DNA of 13,941 nt, from assembly GCA_002493835.1 (NCBI GenBank), contig DLAA01000092.1, forward strand, positions 1 through 13,941. The letters run 5' to 3'. Under the pieces are notes generated by a model that saw nothing but the letters and a program-made list of their open reading frames with translations, did no database searches and was not told the origin of the DNA. Positions 1 to 7,316 of this stretch are shown here, one piece after another. The stretch comes from Lachnospiraceae bacterium UBA7060 (lineage in GTDB: Bacteria; Bacillota; Clostridia; Lachnospirales; Lachnospiraceae). The number at the start of each line of letters is the position of its first letter. Position 1 is the stretch's first letter. The position numbers and the translations under genes were made by a program.

Positions 1-1
1 A

Positions 2-1306
2 AGGAAAGCGGAGCTGTTCGCAAAAGTGAGAAGCGGGCAGGTTCGTTTTTTGTTAGGCTCAACCGCCAAAATGGGAGCCGGGACAAACGTACAGGATCGG
101 CTCATTGCCCTGCACCACCTCGATGTGCCCTGGCGTCCTTCTGACATCGAACAGCAGGAAGGGCGTATTTTAAGGCAGGGCAATATGAATGACAAGGTAA
201 AGATTTTCCGGTATGTGACGGAAAGCACATTCGATTCGTACAGCTGGCAGCTCATTGAAAACAAGCAGAAATTCATCGGGCAGATTATGACGAGCAAATC
301 CCCGGTGCGCAGCTGTGAGGACATTGATGAAGCGGCGCTCAGTTATGCGGAGGTAAAAGCGCTGGCAACCGGAAACCCGTATATTAAAGAAAAGATGGAT
401 CTGGATATCCAGGTATCCAAGTTAAAACTGTTAAAGGCAAACCACACCAGCCAGAAGTACCGCCTTGAGGACAATATCGTGAAGCATTACCCGGCGCAGA
501 TAGCTACCATGAAGGAAAGGCTTGCGGGGTATCGTGCCGACATACAGACCTACCGGCAGAATAAATTCCCGGATAAGGACACATTTTCCATAAAAATCGG
601 GAACAGGGTGTATACGGACAAAAAAGAAGCCGGAGCCGCACTGATTGATATGTGCCGGAGCGCAAAACAGCCAAACATGGCAGTCACAATCGGGGAATAT
701 CAGGGATTTAAGATGAGCGTTTCCTATGATTCGTTCTTTTCCAAGTTTACGGTGAATTTGAAAGGCAACATCAGCCATGAGGTGGAAATCGGCGCTGATC
801 CATTAGGAAATTTACAGAGGTTAAGCAACGCCTTAGAGGGCATGGGTAAGAGAATGGAGGAAGTGGCGCAGAAACTGGAAAACGTGGAGCATCAGCTTGA
901 AACCGCAAAAGTGGAGGTCACAAAGCCATTCCCGCAGGAAGCGGAGCTTGCGGAGAAACTGGAACGCCTGACGGAATTAAATGTCCTGCTGAACATGGAT
1001 GAAAAAGGCGGCGATGGAATCGACATGGACGATGAGCCGGAGAATGGCGGGGAACAGGAGGAAATGGATACAGAGGAAATGGGGCATGAAGCAGAAGCTG
1101 TGGCGGATGCACCTTTTAAACCGCAGATTAACCGGGCAGTATCGGATAAAATGGCGGAACATGGAAAAGTGCAGATGTTAGCGGACAGTCCGAGAGGGCG
1201 CATTTCCATAAAAGAGAAACTTGCCGAGATGCGTGAGAAGGCGTATGGGCAGAAAACACCGGAGCCGGACAAGGCAAAGGCGAAAGACAAAGAAGAATGT
1301 TTATAA
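2..1306 (+). CDS. C-terminal part of a large SNF2-type helicase protein of an ICE (5' end outside window)
   Basis: The frame is open from base 2, so the true start lies before the window; the GTG at 26 is internal. The first 70 codons hold the end of a superfamily 2 helicase core: a motif V-like GSTAKMGAGTNVQDRL stretch (about 53-100) and a motif VI-like QQEGRILRQGN (about 152-184). About 180 residues of charged, heptad-like helix follow, then an acidic linker (about 1000-1100) and a basic tail with GRISIKEKLAE (1196-1228). This layout matches the very large helicase/methylase-like proteins in Clostridia ICEs, where it lies upstream of ArdC-like genes as here. Its likely role is DNA remodelling or protection of the incoming element; a methylase domain, if any, is outside the window. 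Family assignment is fairly sure, exact function is not. Confidence 0.85.
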   Translation, partial: RKAELFAKVRSGQVRFLLGSTAKMGAGTNVQDRLIALHHLDVPWRPSDIEQQEGRILRQGNMNDKVKIFRYVTESTFDSYSWQLIENKQKFIGQIMTSKSPVRSCEDIDEAALSYAEVKALATGNPYIKEKMDLDIQVSKLKLLKANHTSQKYRLEDNIVKHYPAQIATMKERLAGYRADIQTYRQNKFPDKDTFSIKIGNRVYTDKKEAGAALIDMCRSAKQPNMAVTIGEYQGFKMSVSYDSFFSKFTVNLKGNISHEVEIGADPLGNLQRLSNALEGMGKRMEEVAQKLENVEHQLETAKVEVTKPFPQEAELAEKLERLTELNVLLNMDEKGGDGIDMDDEPENGGEQEEMDTEEMGHEAEAVADAPFKPQINRAVSDKMAEHGKVQMLADSPRGRISIKEKLAEMREKAYGQKTPEPDKAKAKDKEECL

Positions 1307-1331
1307 AAACAGCAAATAAAAATATCCAGAG

Positions 1332-1368
1332 CAGGGACAGAGGGGGAAACTTATCTGTCCCTGTTTTT
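1332..1368 (+). terminator. Intrinsic terminator or attenuator between helicase and ArdC-like gene
   Basis: A perfect 9-bp stem, CAGGGACAG (1332-1340) with CTGTCCCTG (1355-1363), encloses a 14-base loop and is followed directly by five T (1364-1368). It lies 26 bases after the helicase stop and ends 26 bases before the next start codon. Because the genes appear to belong to one transfer module, it may be a partial terminator or attenuator rather than the operon's end. No promoter was recognised between it and the next gene. Confidence 0.75.
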
Positions 1369-1393
1369 ATGGAGGAAAAGGAGAAATAACAGT

Positions 1394-2140
1394 ATGGCAG
1401 ATACGAATGTAAACAATGTTTCCATGACGGAAAAGCAGAAAGTAAAGGAGATAACGGACAGGCTGGAGGAAGGATTAAAAGAGCTTTTTGAGAGCGAGAA
1501 ATATAAAAACTACCTCGCCACCATGTCAAAATTCCATAATTACAGTTTCAACAACACGCTGCTGATCAGCTTACAAAAACCTGATGCGAGCCTGGTGTGT
1601 GGGTATAAGGCATGGCAGAAAAACTTTAACCGCCATGTGAAAAAAGGGGAAAAGGCAATCCGTATCCTTGCCCCTGCCCCATACAAGATTAAAGAGGAAC
1701 GGGACAAGATAGATCCTGTGACCGGGGAAATGGTCTTTGATGAGAACGGTATGCCGCAGAAAGAGGAGGTGGAGGTCAAAATCCCCGCTTTCCGTGTGGT
1801 ATCCGTTTTTGATGTATCATCTACGGAGGGAGAGCCGCTGCCAGAACTGGAAGCACAGGAACTTTTATCCACGGTGGAAGGGTATGAGGACTTTATAAGG
1901 GCGGTTACTTATATTGCGCCTGTCCCGGTCAGCTTTGAGGACATTCCCGGAGATGCAAAGGGGTATTTCAGCACAGAGGAAAACAGGATTGCAGTACAGG
2001 AGGGCATGAGCGAGAGCCAGACGCTGAAAACGCTGGTGCATGAAACCGCACATTCCATGCTGCATAATAAGGAGGCCAATCAGGATATTTTTGCGCCTGC
2101 AAAGGACAGGAACACCAAAGAGGTGGAAGCCTTATGCTGA
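1394..2140 (+). pseudogene. ArdC-like antirestriction/metalloprotease, N-terminal half, interrupted by the mobile element
   Basis: AAGGAG at 1378-1383 supports the ATG at 1394. Residues 1-145 match the ArdC-type ssDNA-binding domain (a SFNNTLLISLQKP stretch at 51-63 and GYKAWQK at 70-76). Residues 195-246 begin a zincin metalloprotease domain with HETAH at 216-220, an HExxH motif. ArdC proteins protect incoming conjugative DNA from restriction. The reading frame is homologous to the family up to KEVEA (residues 242-246, base 2131), then gives Leu, Cys and a stop inside inserted DNA. The continuation, EGIAFTVCSHFG, is found at 10331 onward in the right-hand ORF. The product therefore lacks the glutamate expected after Ala246, probably the third zinc ligand, and all downstream domains. 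A free ssDNA-binding fragment could still be made. Assignment and truncation are both clear. Confidence 0.9.
2126..2131 (+). other. Left core/attachment hexamer GAAGCC of the inserted element
   Basis: GAAGCC encodes Glu-Ala of the ArdC KEVEA motif and is the last host-like sequence on the left. Its first five bases match the right junction at 10325-10329. The 6-bp length is inferred from aligning the element's two ends, which then share ATGC at offset 3-6 and ATT at offset 9-11. Confidence 0.65.
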
Positions 2141-2303
2141 TTATTTTATAATGTGCATTCTTTAAAATATTTCCGATTAATCTGTGTATTTCATTGAAAA
2201 GATAAGCATTATCAGATATACTATTTTTAAGAAAGAATTATAACTGCCTGTCAAACGAGAAAGTTTATGATATATAAAAAGATACAGAAAGGGGAATAAT
2301 GCC
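2141..2303. other. Left-end non-coding region of the element
   Basis: This AT-rich 163-base leader lies between the truncated ArdC stop and the HSP90-like gene. It holds the shared box and promoter described separately at 2194-2222, the ribosome-binding site of the next gene at 2286-2294, and probably left-end recombinase binding sites. I see no additional gene. Confidence 0.6.
2194..2222 (+). promoter_or_regulatory. Sigma-A-like promoter of the HSP90-like/TPR cargo, with an operator-like box
   Basis: TTGAAA at 2194-2199, a 17-bp spacer and TATACT at 2217-2222 match the vegetative consensus at five of six positions in each hexamer. Inside the spacer, 2202-2212 is ATAAGCATTAT, itself symmetric (ATAA-GCA-TTAT). 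The same 11-mer occurs at the same distance before the -10 hexamer of the recombinase operon at the other end. A regulator binding the box would cover the spacer of both promoters. Confidence 0.7.
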
Positions 2304-4913
2304 ATGAGGGAAACCAGAACGCTTACTATGAAAACAAATTTTGAAGGGCTAATCCGTTTGCTTGCGGATGGACTTTACAGCACTTCTGATATTTTTGTCC
2401 GGGAATTAGTCCAAAACGGGCACGACAGCATTGTGCGTCGTGAAGCTTTGAAGGAAACGTTTTATCAGGGGGAAATTTCCATTACCTATGACAGTTCAGA
2501 AAAAAGCATTACCTTTACTGACAATGGAATCGGGATGGATGAGTCAGATATTGAAAACTTCTTATCTGTTATTGGTTCTACGGGCACTGGTATCTCCAAG
2601 GGGGAACTGGAAGATATGTTTTCCGAGGAACTGATTGGCCAGTTTGGAATTGGGATGCTGTCCTCTTTTCTTGTGGCAAGTAAGGTGCGTGTTCAAACCC
2701 ATAAGGTCAATTCGGATACAGCGTACCAGTGGGTTAATTATGGTTCAACTGAGTGTGAGCTTTCTTTAATTGACAGAAAGGAGGTCGGCACCGCTGTCAC
2801 GGTGTTTGTGCGCCCGGATTTCACATATTTACTGGATCGGCAAAAGCTGGAAGAAATCATCCGCCGTTACTGCGACTTCATCTCCGTTCCTGTCAAAATA
2901 AATGGCGCTGGCCCTGTTAATGCAATTTCCGCTCCTTGGGATAAGGAGTATCAGACTGCGGAGCAGGAAATAGATGCCTACAGCACATTTGTCAACCGGC
3001 GCTTCCCTGATATGTCTATGGACGTATTCCCTATCAACATCAGCAAACAGGCAGAAGGCAAACTCTATCGGGCACAGGGGGTTCTATATATTTCCAACCA
3101 GCATTTGGCCGGCCTGAACTCTACCGGCACGCTGGACATCTTTGTGCGGAAAATGCTTGTCAAGGAAGGGGATACCTCCTTGCTTCCTGCCTGGGCAAAA
3201 TTTGTGCGTGGCGTTGTGGACAGCCCTGACTTGAGCCCCACTGCAGGACGTGACAACATCAACCAGGAGAACACGGCGTTCAAAATTATCCAGGCTGAAT
3301 TGGGTGCAAAGATTATTGAACGGCTGGAATACCTTGCAGAAAACCGTCCAGATAAATTTGCCTATATTAACCAGTGGCATCATGACCATCTTAAGGGCAT
3401 GGCCATGGTTAATGAAGACTTTTTTGGCCAGGTTGCAGATCTTTTGCTTTTTGAGACAAACCAGGGAGATGTATCACTGCAACGGTATATCCCTATGAAC
3501 CCCATGATAGAAGGCAGGAACCCTATCTACTACTTTTCCCATTATGACAGCGCGGCACAGTATTACCGCATGGCAAACGAAAAGGGGCTCGTTGTCATCA
3601 ATGCAGGACGTAATTATGATGAAGAGCTTCTGGAAAAATACGGGGAGCACCATCCGGAAGTTACACTGGAAAAACTCAATGTATTGGATAAAGGGATCTT
3701 TTTTGAGGAGCTTTCAGCAGAAGACCGGCTGCCATTCCGGCGTTTGGAGGAACGGATGAGTTACCACCTTAACCATGACTTGGGGTTAAATATCGTGCTT
3801 AACACGAAGCTTTATGACCCGAAAGCTGTTCCGGCTGTCATTATTGAAACAGAAGTCTCCAAGACAGACAGGGAACTGCAGGATCTCTTGAACATGCCTT
3901 CTTTGCGTATGAGTTTTGGTGATGCATTCCGCAGCATACAGGAACGTATTCATAACCGGCCCATGCAACTGGCTTTGAACGGACGGAACACCCTTATCCA
4001 GCTTCTTTCAAAGGCAAACCTGGATTCCATCGTGACTGCTACGGTGATGACGTTGCTTTACAATAATGCCCTGATTTATTCCCACCGGCTGGACGAACGC
4101 AACATGAGTATTGTACATGACAATGTTGCCCAGATCATGACGATGCTTATAGAAGCACAACATGAGAACCTTGACCTGCGCGATGAGCTCCTAAAACTGA
4201 GAAAAGACATGCAGGTGAAAAATGCCGGCAGCATGGCTAACGGCAGTAAACATATCCTTATGTTTATGATCACGCCTTTTGCCGATGAGTACAGATCCGT
4301 AGAGTTAGCTGTCCGCCGGGTCTTTGAACAGGCACCGTTTTGTTTTGAGGTCTGCCTGGCCAGGGATAAATACAATGCAGACACTTTGGTGGAGAACGTT
4401 AAATCATATATCGCCTCTGCACAGTGTTTTATAGCGGAAATCAGTGACTTGAACCCCAACGTCATGATGGAGGTCGGGGGAATCTTAATGAGCGGGGATG
4501 AACGGCCGGTCTTCGTACTTTGGGATACACATTCCACGATGAGAAAACCTGCTGATTTTGGAGACTGGCTTACCTTTTCTTACAGCGGCAAGGCTGCTTC
4601 ACCAGATGAATTAGTAAATGAGATTACCAGCCATCTTATTGAAGGAGGCCGGATTAAAAATGCCCGCATTGAAGAGCTTATGCACCGTAGGAAAGAACTC
4701 TTTCTGTCACAGACACTGCTGTCAGGCCTGCCGGAGATACAATTGAATGACTCCCAGAAAGCCAGCATCTGCAATAAGTTTAAGACAGTTGACAGCTATG
4801 TATCTGCAAAGGAGGACTTGCTTTCTACTCTTGGTGTCAACATGCACATTTTACTGGGGCTCCAGGATGAGCTGAAAAAAGTAATGGAGGAGTGCCGCCG
4901 GTATGAGGGGTGA
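2304..4913 (+). CDS. GHKL/HSP90-like ATPase fused to a C-terminal NDT/TIR-like domain (candidate defence protein)
   Basis: AAAGGGG at 2288-2294 supports the ATG at 2304. Residues 1-210 form an HtpG-like ATP-binding domain: N-box ELVQNGHDSI (E34, N38, D41), DNGIGM (D73-M78) and lid motif GQFGIGM (112-118). Residues about 215-400 resemble the HSP90 middle domain, including FVRGVVDSPDL (300-310) and Arg316 in TAGRDN, at the place of the ATP-contacting arginine. The usual HSP90 C-terminal dimerisation domain is not recognisable. Instead, after a helical region, residues 649-770 look like a nucleoside-deoxyribosyltransferase/TIR-like fold: HILMFMITPF (650-659), then ISDLNPNVMMEVG with Glu723 at the usual catalytic position. 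At 869 residues it is far longer than HtpG (about 630). The next gene overlaps it by 11 bases. ATPase assignment is strong; the effector domain and a defence role are inference. Confidence 0.85.
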   Translation: MRETRTLTMKTNFEGLIRLLADGLYSTSDIFVRELVQNGHDSIVRREALKETFYQGEISITYDSSEKSITFTDNGIGMDESDIENFLSVIGSTGTGISKGELEDMFSEELIGQFGIGMLSSFLVASKVRVQTHKVNSDTAYQWVNYGSTECELSLIDRKEVGTAVTVFVRPDFTYLLDRQKLEEIIRRYCDFISVPVKINGAGPVNAISAPWDKEYQTAEQEIDAYSTFVNRRFPDMSMDVFPINISKQAEGKLYRAQGVLYISNQHLAGLNSTGTLDIFVRKMLVKEGDTSLLPAWAKFVRGVVDSPDLSPTAGRDNINQENTAFKIIQAELGAKIIERLEYLAENRPDKFAYINQWHHDHLKGMAMVNEDFFGQVADLLLFETNQGDVSLQRYIPMNPMIEGRNPIYYFSHYDSAAQYYRMANEKGLVVINAGRNYDEELLEKYGEHHPEVTLEKLNVLDKGIFFEELSAEDRLPFRRLEERMSYHLNHDLGLNIVLNTKLYDPKAVPAVIIETEVSKTDRELQDLLNMPSLRMSFGDAFRSIQERIHNRPMQLALNGRNTLIQLLSKANLDSIVTATVMTLLYNNALIYSHRLDERNMSIVHDNVAQIMTMLIEAQHENLDLRDELLKLRKDMQVKNAGSMANGSKHILMFMITPFADEYRSVELAVRRVFEQAPFCFEVCLARDKYNADTLVENVKSYIASAQCFIAEISDLNPNVMMEVGGILMSGDERPVFVLWDTHSTMRKPADFGDWLTFSYSGKAASPDELVNEITSHLIEGGRIKNARIEELMHRRKELFLSQTLLSGLPEIQLNDSQKASICNKFKTVDSYVSAKEDLLSTLGVNMHILLGLQDELKKVMEECRRYEG

Positions 4914-6009
4914 TGCAGAACGATGGAAGCGGTTGGATGAGGCGGAGGTACGAAAGCAGAAACAAAAGAGCGTAGATGAACTGCATCATGACGGATATCA
5001 ATTATATTGCCAATGTCGTTATGGACAGGCGGCAGCTTTTTTTGCCCAAGCGTCATTATTAGCAAAACGGGAAGGGAATTTGTCGGCACAATGCAAGGAT
5101 CTTAATTGGGAAGGGTACTGTTATTATAAAGATAACAAATTGAAAAAAGCATTGACTTGTTTTCTCCAAGCCGAACAGATTGGAAATTTAGATGCAACCT
5201 ATCGGTTTTATAATTTGGAAAATTTATTTTATGTTGCAATGCGTTTGTATATGCCACAAGCGAAGATTTGTTCTGTTTTGGATGAGCTAATCCCCTACAA
5301 AGGTTCGCAACAAATTGGTGGTTCTAAAAGCATGGTATTAAAGGCAGAGTATACTTTCTTTTCTTCCTGTGGCAGACATGCTGAAGCACTTGCAAAGGCA
5401 CAAGAGGCATTTGCCTCCCAGATAGATAAGTCACCCTACTATAATAACAAAGTTTATTTCCAAGATTTAGTAACAGCTTACCGCCTGAATGGGCAGATTC
5501 CTGACGCATGGGCTGTCCTGCGCCGCTGGCGCAGAGAAGGAAGCACTAAATTCGCTGATACAAAGCGCAGGCAGCTTATGGAAGAACTTGAGTTATATTA
5601 TTATGAGGATAAGCTTGATGACGCATGGGACACACTCCAGCACATCAAAGCGGAAGAACAATACCTGGGCAGGGCAGGGATGTATGTCTGCACATTGGAA
5701 TGGGAAATTTCAATTGGAACGGAAACAGGCCGTATAGAACAGGTTAAACCTGCACTGGGCATTTTTTTCAAGAAATACCGCAATTCAGAAGACCCCGCTG
5801 ACCGTTATATGTGCTATGAAGCGTTTGCCCGTTACTGCTGTGCTTCTTTCCGTATTGTACCACCGGAAAACCGTGAGCGGATGGAACAGCACGCAGAGTT
5901 CTGGCTGAAAAAAGCTGAGCAAATGGCAGGGCATTTAGATGGAATGATGCAAGCTACCTGGCGAACAGAACATATCAAAAAAATCCGGAAAGGCTTTGAA
6001 AAAACATAA
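4903..6009 (+). CDS. TPR-like partner protein of the HSP90-like ATPase
   Basis: The start at 4903 lies inside the last codons of the ATPase gene (11-base overlap), with GGAGG at 4886-4890, so translation is probably coupled. The 368-residue product is soluble, with no signal peptide or membrane segment visible. It is almost wholly helical, with degenerate tetratricopeptide-like repeats at about 27-55, 68-94, 149-175, 189-212 and 228-250; typical pieces are GYCYYKDNKLKKALTCFLQA and YRLNGQIPDAWAVL. TPR proteins are classic HSP90 co-chaperones in eukaryotes, so pairing one with an HSP90-like ATPase suggests that it binds or gates that ATPase, or senses a trigger. I see no catalytic motif. Its first third is visibly more AT-rich than the upstream gene. 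TPR-like nature is likely; the exact partner is inferred from the overlap. Confidence 0.75.
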   Translation: MRGDAERWKRLDEAEVRKQKQKSVDELHHDGYQLYCQCRYGQAAAFFAQASLLAKREGNLSAQCKDLNWEGYCYYKDNKLKKALTCFLQAEQIGNLDATYRFYNLENLFYVAMRLYMPQAKICSVLDELIPYKGSQQIGGSKSMVLKAEYTFFSSCGRHAEALAKAQEAFASQIDKSPYYNNKVYFQDLVTAYRLNGQIPDAWAVLRRWRREGSTKFADTKRRQLMEELELYYYEDKLDDAWDTLQHIKAEEQYLGRAGMYVCTLEWEISIGTETGRIEQVKPALGIFFKKYRNSEDPADRYMCYEAFARYCCASFRIVPPENRERMEQHAEFWLKKAEQMAGHLDGMMQATWRTEHIKKIRKGFEKT

Positions 6010-6284
6010 GCTGATTTCTGCCCGTTCAGTTATAAAAAGGCGCACGAGGCCATTATAATAGTACTGTCCAGAAAATGTCATGTTATTGTAAAACAGCCCA
6101 TCTATTTCAAGCCAATCCGGTACTGAAAATTTGTGGGGTTAAATAGTTTCCGTTGCTATCCCGGCCATGCATAAGAAAAAAATGAGCAATGCCTCCCCGA
6201 TGTAAAGCCGGGATAGAATTCCGGAACGCTGACAGTAGCGTGAAATCTATAGGAATCCTGATAACGGCATGGATTGCGTCATGG
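6010..6284. other. Structured intergenic region between convergent cargo and recombinase units
   Basis: No convincing gene is seen. Several inverted repeats are present: CTATCCCGGC (6156-6165) with GCCGGGATAG (6207-6216), a perfect 10-bp stem with a 41-base loop; ACGCT (6226-6230) with AGCGT (6237-6241); and GATAAC-GG-CATG (6260-6271) with CATG-GTTATC (6280-6289), a bulged 10-bp stem overlapping the stop codon of the last recombinase gene. A weak GGC/GCC hairpin (6039-6051) precedes a T-run when read on the - strand and could help terminate the recombinase operon. Function is unknown: transcript end signals, a structured RNA or recombination-associated structure are all possible. Confidence 0.55.
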
Positions 6285-7316
6285 TTATCTCAGCCCGCAA
6301 AGCCGGGCCATTTCCTCTTCACTGCCAGCCCATAATGGCTCTTCATCACCGGCCGGGGTTGGCACAGATTCAAGGGCTTTGCGGAGCTGTTCCACGGATG
6401 GTCTGGCATAATAATTCCTTGTGGTGTCCGTTCTGGCATGTCCGAGTACGGTGGACACCAGTTCAATAGCCACCCCCTCCTGGTACAGATTCGTTGCACG
6501 GGTCCTGCGGAACATATGCGGATGGACAGACTGGGGGATGTCAAAGCCTAAGTCCCTCACCTGGGCGGCATACTTCTTGATTAACCTCTGTACATTCCCA
6601 GGGGACATCCTGCCAGTCACGCCTTTTATGGTTGTAAAAAACAGATAGTCATCTTTGGCTGATGCACGGTGGAATACCCGGACATACTCACGCAGATGGG
6701 AGGAAGACTGTTCCGAGAGCTGTATTGTACGTTCCTTGTTCCCCTTCCCAGTTATAAAGATGCTCGGATATGGGTTATCTAAGGCAATATCACAAAGGCG
6801 TATCCCCAGGAGTTCGCTGATTCTGACAGCAGTATCATACAGGAGCACGAGAATAGCCCGGTCACGCACCCCTGTTTTAGTATTGGGAGGGGCTGCAAGG
6901 ATTGCAGACAATGCCTGTTCACTAAGGATTTCCTTTTCCTTCTGAATTTTCTTGCAGGGTGTTATCTGCGACACTGCCAGGGCGACCGATTGTACGGAGA
7001 TGTCTGTATCTGCCACGTATTTCAGGTAGGAACGGATTGCCGCAACCCGCACATTGACGGTTGATGGCTGGCTCCCGGTGCGAAGCAAATGCTCCCGGAA
7101 GTTATAAATGCACTCCTTGGTACAGTCCGAGAATTGAAAGTCCGCAATGGATCTGCCCAGTTCTCCAACCAGATAATTCTTAAATATGGTCAGGGAATCC
7201 CTGTATGACTCCACCGTTGCTGGGCTTCGCCCTGACTGCCCGATGAGGAATTCATTAAGAAAAGGCCAGGTTTTCGAAAAAAACAGATTCTTATCAGGGG
7301 ATTTCCTAGTCCTCAT
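6285..7316 (-). CDS. Tyrosine recombinase, third gene of the recombinase trio
   Basis: The 343-residue protein has a SAM-like core-binding domain (about 12-105) and a complete catalytic domain: Arg165 (TAVRISELLGI), Lys191 (GKGNKER), His267 and Arg270 (HPHMFRR), His293 (LGHARTDTT) and nucleophile Tyr302, with the XerD-like nine-residue spacing between the last His and Tyr. It should cut and rejoin DNA through a 3'-phosphotyrosine link at the element's ends. Its start overlaps the upstream recombinase by 11 bases, and GGAGG on the - strand (7326-7330) lies 9 bases before the ATG. Of the three it is closest in size to ordinary XerC/D-type integrases. Family and activity-competent residues are clear; the division of labour within the trio is unknown. 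Confidence 0.93.
   Translation of the reverse strand: MRTRKSPDKNLFFSKTWPFLNEFLIGQSGRSPATVESYRDSLTIFKNYLVGELGRSIADFQFSDCTKECIYNFREHLLRTGSQPSTVNVRVAAIRSYLKYVADTDISVQSVALAVSQITPCKKIQKEKEILSEQALSAILAAPPNTKTGVRDRAILVLLYDTAVRISELLGIRLCDIALDNPYPSIFITGKGNKERTIQLSEQSSSHLREYVRVFHRASAKDDYLFFTTIKGVTGRMSPGNVQRLIKKYAAQVRDLGFDIPQSVHPHMFRRTRATNLYQEGVAIELVSTVLGHARTDTTRNYYARPSVEQLRKALESVPTPAGDEEPLWAGSEEEMARLCGLR

Noticed and set aside
26..28. GTG at 26 as the start of the helicase-like gene
   Set aside because: The frame is open to base 2 and the residues before it (KAELFAK) continue the family sequence; it is an internal codon of a gene truncated by the window edge.
2129..2140. Programmed read-through or recoding joining the ArdC left half to the next gene
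   Set aside because: The stop follows two element-derived codons, the missing ArdC sequence is intact 8 kb away, and no recoding signal is seen; insertion explains it fully.
2304..4913. Housekeeping HtpG chaperone
   Set aside because: Length, replacement of the C-terminal domain, overlap with a TPR gene and location inside a mobile element all argue against a core chaperone.
6030..6058. TTATAA...TTATAA hairpin as a terminator of the TPR gene
   Set aside because: The GC stem is only 3 bp and no T-run follows on the + strand; it is at most a weak signal for the opposite strand.
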